The notes under the pieces: generated by a model
Seen by the model: the letters and a program-made list of their open reading frames with translations, nothing else
Databases searched by the model: none
What the model was told of the DNA's origin: nothing
Assembly (NCBI GenBank): GCA_019916065.1
Contig: CM034236.1
Span: 58,060,690 to 58,124,689, forward strand
Length of the DNA: 64,000 bases
DNA from: Vitellaria paradoxa
Lineage: Eukaryota; Streptophyta; Magnoliopsida; Ericales; Sapotaceae
Reading direction: 5' to 3'
Made by a program: the position numbers and the translations under genes
Shown: one piece after another, positions 36,801 to 48,541 of the stretch
Layout of the letters: each line of letters opens with the position of its first letter
Position numbering within the stretch: position 1 is the first letter of the stretch

Positions 36801-39800
36801 CTCAAATTCCTTAACTTCGTCTTTAGTGCGAAGATCTCCAAAGTGTTGTCATGGTCTGAGTATCCTTTTGCCGCTGCATCTCATAGTGACTTTACTGTTT
36901 TGTGGAAGAGAAAATTCTGGCTGATGTGGGCTTCCATAGTGTTGAGAAGCCATGACATTACCATCATGTTATCTATGTTCCAGGCTTTAAATCCCGGATC
37001 AATTTTGGTTGGTGCAGGGATCTCACCAGCGATGTATTCAAAATTTCCTCTCCCACTTATGAAGATCATCACAATTTGAAACCACTGGATATAGTTTTAC
37101 CACTCAGCTTGTGAATAATAAGTTGTAAAAAGGATGAGGAATCAACATTTGCTTGTGGAGCAGCATTTGCAGATGGAACCTCAGATGTTGTTTATGAGGT
37201 TTCCGAGCTCCTAATGCTGGTCATGGCAGTTTTCACTATTATTGATATAAAGACTGCTCTGATACCATATTAATTTTAGAGAATAAAAGATAATTCTCTA
37301 TTGTATTGAAAACAAATTGATTACACCTATTTAAATAGATAACCAGAAGAAGCTAAAGATAAACATTCTTATGGATCTTATCCTTATCAAGTCTTAAAGA
37401 TAATCTTAAAGATATCTACCAATTTTAAACTTTCAAAAGATAATTCCAACCTACGATAAATCTATCCTACTAATCTGACAAAATCAATAACTAAAGATCT
37501 TTATTCTTCAACACTACTTCTTTCCTTCCTTTATTTATTTATTTTTCTTTCTTCATTTTCAGCAACAAAATAAAAGATAGGCAAGGAAATCATATGGAGA
37601 ATATCTGCACCCAGCCGCACGCAAGCTTATTTTTATCCGAGTGGCCCAACCATAGTTTGAGTAATGCCATGCTAAGGGCCCAGGGGGGACTAGGGAGACC
37701 ATGCAAGGGCAAGGCCACTGGCACATACTTTTAATCCAATCTTCTATTCAACCTTAGTTAAAAGAAATATATGGACATGTTTGCAGCAGCTACAGGAGCA
37801 TCCTCGGACTGAGATTAGATTCTAATGGATGGATTCTGGAGTTGTAGATGGATCCTAGGCAAAAGCCTCAGTTCTGAGAAGTGGAGACAATCACCGCTAG
37901 GCTCAGTGAGCGACTAGAGGGTGGCAGAGGAAGAGTAAGGTGACCATAGAGGGAGAGAAACTTGAATGCTGGTAAAATATATCGGAGGTAGGTGTATGCC
38001 TCTTATCTAATGAGAGCCCTAGATTGTATTCATAGTGGTAGGTGTATGTCTCTCAGAGGATCAGGACACCAATCTCTCGAGGATCCATGGAAGTACCAGC
38101 GGTCCTTGCTCATGCCTTCCTTCTGCAGCCCCCATGGGTAGTTCCTCAGTAAGATCTTTAGGAGCTATGCTCAAGTGGACAAATTGGCTCAGTGATGTGA
38201 CTCGTTGGGTGTAGATCCCTACTTGCCTTGGGATCACAAGTGGGGTACACACAAAATACGTAAAAAATTTGAGAACATCTGAAGTGAAATTACAAATCTT
38301 GGACTTACGCAGTTTACGAGCACATGGTTCTTTTTGGAGATTAAGCTTTGCACCAATCTCATGTATTGACCTTACCTCCCCACGATAGTTTCATCCCATT
38401 GTAAACCATTATTCATCATTTGAAGCTCTATGCATTAGATTTCTTCTTGGGACAACCAGTTTAAGTAATGTTGATTTCATTTTGGGTTTTAACTTCTTAT
38501 GAGCAATTTTGGTATCATATTTCAATGTCAATTTCATTGCCATTCATATTGGGCACAAACCAACCACTCCCCAAGTTTTCGCTGCTTCTGAACTCTCAAG
38601 TTAGTGTGTTATCAGTTCTTCCAAACCTCAACAATTATCTAGACGAACATCTTCCCCTCAGCTTCTGAAACTAGTTTTAGCAATTAAACATAATAGCACT
38701 TCGTAGATAACTAATATCTTATACTGCTCCCAAACATTTCCTAGTTGAATATTTGGCTCCATTAACATATGGTCGTATAATATTCCTGACTAATACCTAG
38801 CATCAATAACATGCCTCTGGTTTTAAAATCGCATCTTCAGTCATTTCTCCATACATGAGAAGTTCATTCATTCTAAAAAAAACCAGTAAGACAGACAACC
38901 AACTCTTCATAATCATTCATTCAAACCAATGTTAACAACCAAGGACATTCCAGACAAAAACTTGCATTTGCCCAAGTAGTTCCCTACAGGACGCTAACCA
39001 CTGCTGTTGCTTAAACAATTCTCATACTCAAAATTGCATTTAACACCACGCATCCTGTGCTTTTACAATTGTACCAATTTATTAAAGAAATTAGACAGGC
39101 GTAACAGTAAAATTTCCTAGAAAAATTCAGAGAAGACAAGAACACTAATCTATTTATGACATGGATGGAACATTTAAAGAAATTTTATTTCAACTTACCT
39201 TGGTACCAGCGGGCATGTCACTCAAATCATAGTTACAAAAGAATGTGTGCAGTGGTGTTTTTTCTGGGTTGCTTAAAACCTGTAAAAACCAATCCAGAGT
39301 GATAAGAAGCCAGGGTCATTTCTTTCATTATAACTCCACAAATTAATGTTATCAGATGCCATGCTAGTATAACACAACCTTTATAATGCTTCCCTCAATT
39401 AAAATTCACCAAGTCAGACACTTGTGAAATACAAGTAATGTGGACAAATCACAGATGAACACATGATTTAAATAAAAAATTGTGTCAAAAATATCTCCAA
39501 AAGCACTGTAAAAGGGAAGATACAACCATGTAATCAGTAAGATGCAAAAGATTAAACTTTACTAGAAAGTGAACTCATAATCATTAATAAATTTTTAATT
39601 AGTCCCCCACAGGCAAAGACAGAATAGAGTTAAAAATAGACTGGAGATTTTGTTTTTCTTTTATGAAACACCACTTATTTGTTATTTGATCAAGTAAAGG
39701 ACATGTATTCTACATCTGCTGAAAAATCAAACCAATGAATAACACGGGGTACTTTGTCTGTTAAAAGGATAGTGCAACCAAAAAATGCAAAAGTTAATTG

Positions 39801-42800
39801 TATTACATTTTACATAATTCATGAAATAATGACTAAAGATCTGTACATTTTCTCCTCAACCACAATAAATATGCCCACTGTGAATACTTAGGTGATGATG
39901 AGTACCCAATATTGCATATTTACACATGGTTTTAGAGTGCTTCTTGCATTGTTTTTCTCACTTTTGGCTCGATTTTATAATGAATATCTCACACTCTTGT
40001 GTTTCTAGTGCTTGCACCTTTTCAGGCAATAAAAGATGATATTTGATTTTCGGTAGATGATATTTTATTTACAAGAGGGATGATACAAGGGGGAAAGGAA
40101 ACAAGAAAAGCGTAAAGAAATGAGCAAACAAAGCAAGGACTACCATGGGGTTCGAACACCCATCTAGATGCCATCCCATTCGAATCCCCAGCTTGCTCAT
40201 CTGAACGCTAGCCCCGTTCGAATGACAGATGAAAGGACATGCCAAATGCATGAAAAATTAGCTAAATCCCAATTTCTGTCCAGACATCAGGTGCCCAAAT
40301 GCACATGCAAGTAGCTAAAATGGCCTCAGCTCCATGCCAAGTTATGCACTGGACATTGCACGGTGGGCATATTTCGGCGTCTCAAATCAGACATACTAAT
40401 ACAAGTGCAGACAACAGAGAGGATGCTTGTGAGTTCAAAGAAAAAATTGACCAAGTCACAGGATCTGTCCAGACGCTGCATCCTGATTTTCAAATCTCAA
40501 TGTCATTTTTGTAATTTTTCACCTTGGGGGCTATATATAAGCTTAGGGTTTCGAGAGATAATTGACTTGGACTTTATTTTATTGATTTTAGAGGGAGAGG
40601 TGTCCTCTCCACCTCTCCTCATTTAGGGTTTTCTCTTTCGTCTAATCTCTTCTTGGTTTCTTGAGTTCTTCATGTACTTATAGTAGTTTGTGAAGGCTTT
40701 GGACCTTGGAGAAACTAAGGCTTCATATTTTGTGTGGATTGTTAAGAGGTAATCTATGATTTTTAATGTTTTTCACCAATTAGATTGAATTTTATGGTTG
40801 ATAACTTACAAGCCTACTTGTTTTGCACATGTGATTCAAGATTTTATATGTCATGTCTACAGAATGCTTGAAGATGCCATGTCTACAGAATGCTTGAAAA
40901 ACATATGTATTCATGTTAGGTGTGTTGGGTCTTTTAAAACTCCTAGATTCATTATGCACAAACTTGATTTTTGTATGAATGTTACAAATCCATTGAGTTA
41001 CAACATCAAACATATTTTCTATAAAATTAACCGATGAGTTTTACTTTTATGCTTTCGAAATTAATTGAACAAAGTTAAGATTATAAGTACATGATTGGCA
41101 GTTTCTTGATCCTATGGCTTGCTTAATTGAAATAACATTTTTTTATACTTCGAAATCAATTTAGCAAAGTTAAGATTGGGAATTATTATTGGGACTAAGT
41201 AATCAATGGCATGTCCAAATACAAAAGATAAAGACCTGGTAAAGTGTGAGTCCGGCAAGTTGGATTCGAGGTCGAGGTGGAAAGACAGTCTTCTTTTGAA
41301 GACGAATCATCAAACTCACAAGCGGCAATGCCGATGGGTGGAAAAAGAGGCACCTTAATAATGATTTTCTTTAATTTCTTTGTAAAGCTCATCTTCATAA
41401 ATTACGTTTCAAAGCTAAATCTTCCAAGTGCATTGCACCATGTTGTTTTTCAGTTGATTATAAAATCTCACTTGGATTTGCACCTTATGCCAATTCATAG
41501 TCCATTGCCTAATTTTATCGCATTTTATTTCAAGTTTTTAGTTTAGTTCTTTTATGCAATCTAGATGTTTGATAAAATACCAGAGTGTCCTTTTATTTAT
41601 ATAATCCAAACCTTTTCCTTAGTAAAATAGTGACAGCTACTAGTTTGAGAGGAAGGAATTGTAAGCCAACTGAATAAGACTCTCCCTGTGAATTTGACCT
41701 CATACTTACCGAGTTCTATTACTTGGCGACACTTGTGCACTTACGAGATAACAAAACACGTTTGTGTGCCGACCAGTTCATGTCAGCATTAACAAGGAGC
41801 AATAGGAAAAGACTTCCTGCATGGCATCACCACGGGGAAGACCTAGCCCTGACATATCGCCATCAGAGGGTACTGCAGGCCTTCTCATAGGCCTGGAGCA
41901 AGGTTCAAGGATTTTGCCTCCTAGCAAAGAACCTTCGTTCACTAACTAGCAGGATCATCGTGGTCCAGCAGATTGATGGCTAAAATCAAGAAATCCATCA
42001 AGGCCTCCTCAACCGATCTAGAGAAAGATAACAAGGAGTTATCATACCATAAAGGGTCAAATCAACATATAGCCAGAATCCCGCTAAGCGAATGCAGTAC
42101 CGATATATGATACACTACATAGTATCACATTATACAACCCCAAGATAGCCAACTGCCCAAAGGGTGCAACATAAGAGACCAGGCCGTTCTTATCAACCTG
42201 GTCCCATCAATGTTCCAATAACATGAATAAAAATGAAAACGTAACACCGGGCATAGTTCTGTCACAAAACCAACAGCCAAAATAACATGCAACAGAAGCT
42301 CAAACAATAGCAATTGTCAACGAAAGGTACTTACACACTCGCAGTAACATGTCAATCATTCTATACAAATGCTTTAACCACAAAATGTTCTAGTACATAA
42401 AATGACAATGCAGATGGGCTTAAATCGTGATTGATATTTCATAGGGAGAAACAGATATAACCAGCTGTATTCGCCCTTTCACGGGAATATTGCAAACGAG
42501 CCAATGTTATAAGTACAGCAAATTATCATGCCACATGAATGCATTAACCACAAAATGCTTTAGCATAGACATTGACACTGAATGCAGGTGGCCATAACTA
42601 GTGATTAATAGTTCAAAGGGAGAAAAAATATAACCAGCTGTATGCGCCCTTTCACAGGAATACGCAGACGACTCTTGGCACTCTGTGAATCATCATTACT
42701 AAGGGCTCTTTTTAAATATTCGCCTCTGTAATTGTTAGATGAAATTCCTCCAAGATCTATGGATGCATAATAGAGTAAGTAGTTATCCCCATCAGCACTG

Positions 42801-44290
42801 GTTACAGCAAAAGGCAGTTTCTGAGATTTTGGCGAGAAGCTGCCTCCAGTAATGCTTAATACAGCTAAAAAGCCATCAATTCTCTGCCAAAAAATAATCA
42901 ACGATGAACAATTAAGAGTAATAAACTACACATTAGAAAGTAAATTCTCAAGACTGCATTAAAAATAAATTGGCACACAAGAAAAAGTACAAAAGTTATG
43001 TAACATATAGACAACCTGACTGAGATTTCCAGATGAGAGCCGGCCAGACAGCAGGGATTCCTCAAATGACCCAACCAATGACCTCCTAACAGGAATTCCC
43101 CTAAAACTTCTACCCAGCTTCATACAGTGGGGTATGGAATCATGAGATGAAGTCCAACTTTTTCTGCTGTTACACTCCATGGACGACAAATGGGACTCTT
43201 TGTGCAAGATATCAATATCCTCAAACGATTTACTTGCCCTCCAAAAATTATCTTCTTCAGGGGCATAGATAGCACCTGAGATATTTTTGTCAAATGGCTG
43301 TGCCACATTTTTAAAGGTTGAATGATCACCTATCTCTTTCCTGACATTCCTGCATCCTCCTGCAGTTTTCACTGTTTCAGAAAAGTTTGGACCAAGTGGA
43401 GACAACAAAAGAGGGGAAGAGATTCTCATTTTCGGAAATACAGATCTCTCTCCATTTCGGGTTCTTACCTTACTTGATTCTCTCAAATGATCTAGTCCAG
43501 GTGATGGTAAATGCGTATGAAGTAATAACTCATTTTCCTCTAGTAATGGGCCATCAGTGAAAAAAAATGGGGCCTTTCTACTACAATCATTCAACATATC
43601 GTTCCTTTCTGAGCAATTAGATACAGACCAGATTGGTGTGGTGAAATGGTTTTTGCTTCCAACATTTGCTTTCTTATAATCTTGTGCAATAGAAACATGA
43701 GAGGTATCTGGTGAGTTTGTTTGAGTGCTGCAGCAGCCAATATCAAGAGGATCGCCACCAAATTTGTCAGTAAAAAGCATACCACTCAATGGAGACAGCA
43801 AACGCTTCCTGACTAGTGACACATTGGGCTCAGTTTCATTAACTTCAATACCAACAGCAGAAGAAGATTGAACACAATCAGTTGAAGTGTCATCGGATCC
43901 ATTGAAGAAATAATCCTTCCTACCACAGTCAAAACCAACAATCCTAGATGCAGGACTCTGAATATTCTGACCAGTTTTAGGTGTTAACCAACCAAGCTTA
44001 TCCTCAGAACCAATTTTCAATCCGTGAACATTGGATGTGACATCTATGGTCTCTTTACACTTAGACAAATCATCTGGATACTTTGATCGCTCCAAGTAGG
44101 TTTTCTTCTGAAAATCTCCTAAAGAAGAACACGAGGAATCTCCGACAGTTCGACTAATACTTCCCACATGCATGCCATCCAAATCACAAGTGCTCACACC
44201 AACAAAACGAGGTGGACTGCGCACAAATGTGCACAAAGATCCTCCAATATCCTCAGCAGTTCCACTCGTTGACACTTGTGGCAAGCCCAT
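30832..44290 (-). CDS. Atos/FAM214-like protein (DUF4210 plus chromosome-segregation-type domain)
   Basis: Exons in transcript order: 44290-43016, 42883-42635, 39279-39199, 31919-31359, 30888-30832. All are GT-AG and in phase: 2223 nt, 740 residues. The chosen start, MGLPQVS, is preferred over an in-frame ATG at 44311. The first 400 residues are Ser-rich and low in order, with repeated LLSPL motifs. [23 protein letters not shown], spelled here only in part ([17 protein letters not shown]), is the DUF4210 core and continues in exons 2-3 with [20 protein letters not shown] and [20 protein letters not shown]. The end ([20 protein letters not shown], then [18 protein letters not shown]) is the C-terminal chromosome-segregation-type domain. 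Animal Atos proteins are nuclear transcriptional regulators; Arabidopsis relatives are annotated as meiosis chromosome segregation proteins. The plant function is not established. Confidence 0.9.
32509..32770 (-). repeat. Copia 3' LTR
   Basis: 262 bp, direct repeat of 37268-37513. It carries a short insertion (around TCTCTAATCTTAAAG) absent from the other LTR. Confidence 0.95.
32778..36149 (-). pseudogene. Copia pol remnant: protease, integrase, reverse transcriptase, RNase H
   Basis: Protease [13 protein letters not shown] (35919-36149). Integrase with the HHCC zinc region (LGHPS...[10 protein letters not shown]), HCDLWGPS and [14 protein letters not shown] (35439-35804), then [18 protein letters not shown] (35088-35432). 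Reverse transcriptase WDLVSL...GCKWVF (33918-34283), [13 protein letters not shown] (33797-33985) and YVDD at 33719-33730. RNase [18 protein letters not shown] (33021-33218) and the terminal VADIPTKGL (32778-32966). Stops and frameshifts separate the pieces, including a 33-bp tandem duplication at about 35049-35114, so no polyprotein can be made. Confidence 0.92.
36400..37079 (-). pseudogene. Copia gag remnant
   Basis: The start at 37072-36881 contains [20 protein letters not shown], the usual copia gag N-terminus; 36742-36455 continues with [18 protein letters not shown] and [12 protein letters not shown] in another segment. The CCHC zinc knuckle (CEVCN, stop, SGHTKDTC) is at about 36406-36447 and has an in-frame TGA at 36430-36432. 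Gag is therefore interrupted. Confidence 0.85.
37268..37513 (-). repeat. Copia 5' LTR
   Basis: 246 bp, direct repeat of 32509-32770, directly followed (minus strand) by the tRNA primer-binding site. Confidence 0.95.
39893..41795 (+). mobile_element. Probable solo LTR (gypsy-type) in Atos-like intron 2
   Basis: Starts near TGATGATGAGTACCC. It has a TATA box in CTATATATAAGC (about 40532) followed by AGGGTTTC and a polymerase II-like leader. Near the end it has CTCCCTGTGAATTTGACC, CTTACCGAGTTCTATTACTT and CACTTGTGCACTT, words I associate with the 3' part of plant Ty3/gypsy (Tat/Athila) LTRs. No internal coding region, second copy or clear target duplication was found, so the boundaries are approximate. 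Confidence 0.45.
42368..42505 (-). pseudogene. Partial duplicate of Atos-like exon 2 with its splice donor
   Basis: This stretch repeats 42538-42680 at a period of 173 bp. It includes the last codons of exon 2 (CCCGTGAAAGGGCG, then ATACAGCTG) and the donor GTTATAT, followed by the same intron start. The copy lies downstream of the genuine exon in gene direction, within intron 2. The upstream part of the exon is absent, and no acceptor comparable to the real one was identified. Confidence 0.75.
43016..44290 (-). other. Large first coding exon of the Atos-like gene
   Basis: A single open exon of 425 codons. Its donor (CAG then GTTGTC) is supported by the conserved reading of SGNLSQ into [10 protein letters not shown] in exon 2. 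Confidence 0.9.
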
Positions 44291-45625
44291 TACTAAGTTT
44301 TTCCGTACCAAATGATGAGAATATCTTGTTTCCTAGGAAGAGCTGAAACAGTTCCTGTTGATGTTCTCCTTTCCTACTGCAGTGCACTTACAAATCTCTG
44401 CTCAGTTTTGCCCAGTGAAACTGGTGCAGTTATCATCCCTTCCCTTTTCTTTTTTGATCAGATGAAACCCCAAGTTTTTTGACCCTATCATACAACTAAA
44501 TTAAGTACGAACTAAAATGCCCCCCCAACTCCAGCTGAAAGTTCAATGAAAATAATTCCCAAGTCCAAGAACAAGCTAGTACTACGTATCTATGGAATTC
44601 ATCCTCATTTCAGCCACCACTGCCCCCTTCCAAGAATGCGGTGATAGCCCCAAGCACATACTAAAACCCAGAAAATAACGGATAGGACAAATCCTCTGAC
44701 CTCCATACCAGCAAACAGTAATGCACATTGAATTCATAGTTGTGCACGGAACCAATGCATATGCCTGAAATTAGACAAATAAACATGATTGATTTCAACT
44801 GTCATAAAAATCTAGGAAAGAAATTCAAAATATGTGCAGCTAAGTAGGGTGGATTACTTGAACCCCCCCTCTCTCTCTCTCTCTCCCTCTCTCTCTCTCA
44901 TAATGACGGAACCAGAATATGAACTAAATGTAGAGAAGCTTTCGAAATAAAAAAAAAAATACATAGAACCACAAATTTCTCGAATGAAATGTCACAAAAA
45001 TTATAAAGTAAACCAGTCCGTGGCTTCTCAGTTATTGAGACAAACATAGAAAGGAATAAAAACTGTTCTATGAACGGAAAAGCAGATAACAGATCCATAG
45101 ATGAGACAAATGTGATGATGAACACTAACAGAGATGAGACAAATGTGAAGTCACTCATCATAGCTCATCCATCAGCATGTGAATCTAATAATCCTATATG
45201 ATGAGATATAGAGGAAACGAACTACTCTGATTTCAGAACCAAAACATACTCCAATCAGCCATCGATCTGCAGATTAAATCTAAACAGTAAAGAAAGGGCA
45301 GTTTCAATTGCAATCCAAAGCAATTCCGACTCGATCAATGGCCGAAACAGAAAGAAGATTGGGAATGAGTTACTTGTACGGCACACATTCACCGCAAAAC
45401 AAAACCCTTTCCAAACTTTGGATGAGTCATCGCCGTATACTTTGAAGGAACGTTTAAATTTAAAAAAAAAAAGACAATAAACAGCAGCAACGAAATCAGA
45501 AACACTAATAATTGAGAAAATTTGAAGCTCCGATCCGACAAAGAAACGCAACGCACCACAGAAGGAGGAGGTTGCGGTTGAAAAAGAAGAAGAACTCATG
45601 TTCGGTGACGATCCTCCATAAAATT
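44291..45625 (-). other. 5' leader of the Atos-like gene (probable 5'-UTR with intron)
   Basis: A minus-strand TATA-like ACTATATACG at 45651-45660 would place transcription start near 45625. The leader contains an ORF starting at 45599 (MSSSSFSTATSSFCGALRF) that is not joined in frame to the main CDS. A donor-like GTAACT near 45375 could start a 5'-UTR intron ending shortly before 44311, but no transcript is available. A CT run sits at about 44868-44900. Confidence 0.4.
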
Positions 45626-45650
45626 GTATATCAATGTTCCAATCACACAC

Positions 45651-45660
45651 GTATATAGTT
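45651..45660 (-). promoter_or_regulatory. Candidate TATA box of the Atos-like gene
   Basis: Minus strand AACTATATAC, positioned just upstream of a Ser/Phe-rich leader ORF. Inference from sequence only. Confidence 0.35.
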
Positions 45661-45886
45661 CAGTATTTCGGTATTTCCACTTGATTAATTACAGAACAAC
45701 TTATTTGGGAAAATAATTAAAAAAAAATTTTGCCCGGGGGGGTTTATTAAGAAAAAGTTTTCCTTCGTCTGCGTCCCTTGGGAAATAGAAGAGCTTGTGA
45801 CGTCTTTGCCGTTCGGCCAAAGCCCACAGCTTTCCTTCTTATGTGCTCTCTCTGTGATTGTTTCTGATTTTTCTTTTTTAATACTT

Positions 45887-45915
45887 TATTATTATTATTA
45901 TTATTATTATTATTT
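45887..45915. repeat. (ATT)n microsatellite
   Basis: About nine ATT units within the upstream region of the Atos-like gene. Confidence 0.9.
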
Positions 45916-47010
45916 TAATCAACAAGCCAGCATGTTGTTGTTTGGGTCATCACCCATTTAGGGTGTTTTTAGAAAAAAAAAAATATAATAATAATAATAA
46001 TTTTTTAATTTTTTTTTTCTTTTTTGTTTTTGCGCAGACCCTTTCATAACGAGGAATATTCTCAGTTTGTGCCGGAAAAAAAAAAAGGAAAAAAAGAAGA
46101 AAGAAAAAACAGAGAGAGAGGCCTAACCTAAGCCTTAATACATTTTTAATATTGACAATTTTCCTTACTAAGTCAAATGGGGAAGTCTAAGATGACATTT
46201 GTTATTTCTTAAATATATAAACTTTTAAATTATTACTCATTTTTATGTCTCCTCTTTATCACAAAATGAAAATTTATTTTTTTAAATAGAAATATAATAA
46301 TTCTAATCAAGACGTCAAACTGGACAAGTAACATTTCCTCTATTCTTATCTCTATTTTCGTTATGATTAATAGAATTTTTTGCAGCCTTTACTTATCCGC
46401 AAGTTTCTCGTCTATATCCATGCTTCCCGTTTAAAAATAAAAATTATTTATTAATAAATTTTACTGATTGATTTACTAATTAACAAAAATATAAGTAATT
46501 TGGATGATTAGTTTAAATTTTAAAATTTACATATTTTTTAATCAAAAAAATTCATTTACTAATTGATTTATTGCTTAAAAAATATTTTACCAACTAATGA
46601 TTAGTCCATATCAATGGAGTCTAAAGAGGAATTTTGATTTGTATTACTATATTTGTGTATTTCATATTTTTAGTATAAAACATTCCAATATATATGTATG
46701 CGCGCGCGCGCCTCTGTATTTATTTATACTTGTGTACATAAATAATTAAACAAAAGTGAAATTAAAGTTAATTCAAAGCAAGTAAAAAATTGGAGTTGAA
46801 ACTATTATTTAAAAATAAGGTAGAAAACTTATTATAAGATATTGGTGTTTAAAAGTAAGATATAAAAAATTATGCATTAAAATAACAAATGATTTTTAGA
46901 TATATTTGTTAGATTCGGAAAATGAGAAAAAAAGAAAACTAAAAAAGTAAAATCCCATTAGGCAGAAAAAAAAAAGTGCTAATTTTAAAGTTAATGAGTG
47001 GAAGTATTAA

Positions 47011-47151
47011 GAGAGCGTCTAGAGTGACAAAAAGCGAGATAAATGAAATAATTTGTGAGTTCATAATTCGTACAGTGACATAAAAAGTAAATATTTTTAA
47101 AGGTTTTAGAGGTTTTTAGATTTTTTTAATGCACCAAATGCACTCTAAGAG
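47011..47151 (-). mobile_element. MITE family copy 3 (inverse)
   Basis: Left end GAGCGTCTAGAGTG; inverted right end TCTTAGAGTGCATTTGGTGC. Read on the minus strand it follows copy 1 (GTATTTGGCA and CATTTGGTGC, then the CACTCTA end). A short direct AAGAGA is seen at both borders. Confidence 0.55.
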
Positions 47152-47381
47152 ATCAAAATATAACACTTAACTCTTCACTACTTTAATAAAGATAAAATTG
47201 TTAATTAAAAAAAAAAAGACTGCATTGAATTTATTCCATCCCAAATAATATTTACTTTGGAATTATCATAAAATTATTAGTCTAATTGTTAATTGGATAT
47301 TTTTGACAATACATACATCAAATAAACTCAATTCCTCACACAATTCAGTTGAGACAATAATTTTCTAATTAATGCACCAGC

Positions 47382-47923
47382 CAGAGGTTGAGCCAGAATT
47401 TTTGTTGAGGGGGCACCGGGCATCGAGCACCGAGGGGGCACCGAGCACCTAAGAAAAAATAACAATCGACTGATTTTTTGATTAAGAGTAGGAGAAAAAC
47501 GATGTTATTTTTAGAAGGAAAATAAATTATTCTTGAATATTAACTAGTGAATATATTTATCACGGTTAATGATTCAAGCACCTGAAGTTTCTTAGAGATA
47601 TTTTTCGCTACAAAAAATATAATTATTATTAAATTTTATTATCTATAGAATTTATTGTGTTATATGCTAAATTTACTGATAGTAAAAACAAAAATATGTA
47701 ATAATGTATTAAAAGGATACACTTTATTTCACAATAAATGCCAAGTTTGATTCTTTTAAACTTCTTATATGTTAAAAATTTTTGAGTTAATTTTAAATTT
47801 TTAATAAAATCAAAATATCTTAATTTTTAAATAAAATTAAAATAATGAGGGCATTTTAATAATTTTATCTTAAATTTTGAGAGGGTCACTTGCCTCCCTT
47901 GCCCCCATGTAGCTCCGCCCATA
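47382..47923. mobile_element. Non-autonomous hAT-like element
   Basis: Flanked by the 8-bp direct repeat GCACCAGC (47374-47381 and 47924-47931), the hAT target size. The left end CAGAGGTTGAGCCAG and the inverted right end TATGGGCGGAGCTAC form an imperfect inverted repeat, each followed by a GGGGGCA stretch. There is no transposase ORF. Confidence 0.75.
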
Positions 47924-48257
47924 GCACCAGCTAAGGTCACCATGTGAAATGACTATTTCAACCTCATAAAAGTCAGAAATCGTTATTTCAAACGATAACT
48001 TCGCACCCAACCAATGAAATGAAAAAATTGCCTAAGCCTAAAGTCATTGTTTGTTACAACGGCTTTAAAATTGTTACCAACAACGACATGATATTCTCTA
48101 TAAATATGCTTTTGATTTGTGCAATTAATAGTATCTAAATTCCCATGGTAAACTATAACCAAAAGCTCCAAACCAACCAACAAGTCCTCAAATTGTGATA
48201 CCATCTTCTAGTCCGTAAAGGACGGAAGTGCCAAACCTTGCGCCTATCAATTACTTA

Positions 48258-48498
48258 GGCTCCATTTGGGAACAAAAGTAGCTAATTTATTTTTAGCTAA
48301 CTATTGTAATAGTTAAAAATAAGCTAACTATTTTTATGTTTAGGAAGAATAAAAAGTGACTTTTTTTAGATGAATTTTTAGTTTTTGCTAATTTGACATT
48401 TTACCCTTGAAAGTTAAAAAAAAATAAAGTTAAAATATAAGAGGGTAAATTTGATTGACTATTGTAACAGTTATTAGCTCGCCCTTCCAAACGGAGCC
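48258..48498. mobile_element. Tourist/Harbinger-like MITE
   Basis: Target duplication TTA at 48255-48257 and 48499-48501. Terminal inverted repeats GGCTCCATTTGGGAA and (inverted right end) GGCTCCGTTTGGAAG. 241 bp, non-coding. Confidence 0.85.
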
Positions 48499-48541
48499 TT
48501 AGAATTATCTCCAAACACAGCTAAGGAAGTGATTGTAGTAA

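Larger units (their letters stand above)
32509..37513 (-). mobile_element. Ty1/copia LTR retrotransposon, complete structure, decayed coding
   Basis: LTRs at 37268-37513 (5') and 32509-32770 (3') in minus orientation; 5-bp target duplication CTACT at 32504-32508 and 37514-37518. Ends read TGTTGAA...TTARTA on the minus strand, so TG...TA rather than TG...CA. A primer-binding site (TGGTATCAGAGC, 37256-37267, initiator tRNA-Met type) follows the 5' LTR, and a polypurine tract (GAGGGGGAG, 32771-32779) precedes the 3' LTR. Gag, protease, integrase, reverse transcriptase and RNase H remnants occur in copia order. It lies in intron 3 of the Atos-like gene, in the same orientation as that gene. The LTRs differ by substitutions and small indels, so it is not a recent insertion. 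Confidence 0.96.

Noticed and set aside
40140..40230. tRNA-like B-box word GGTTCGAACACC
   Set aside because: No matching A box or cloverleaf; it sits inside the probable solo LTR.
45255..45650. 131-codon minus-strand ORF as an N-terminal exon of the Atos-like protein
   Set aside because: It resembles no part of that family, and the conserved-looking start MGLPQVS is at 44290; it is treated as leader sequence.
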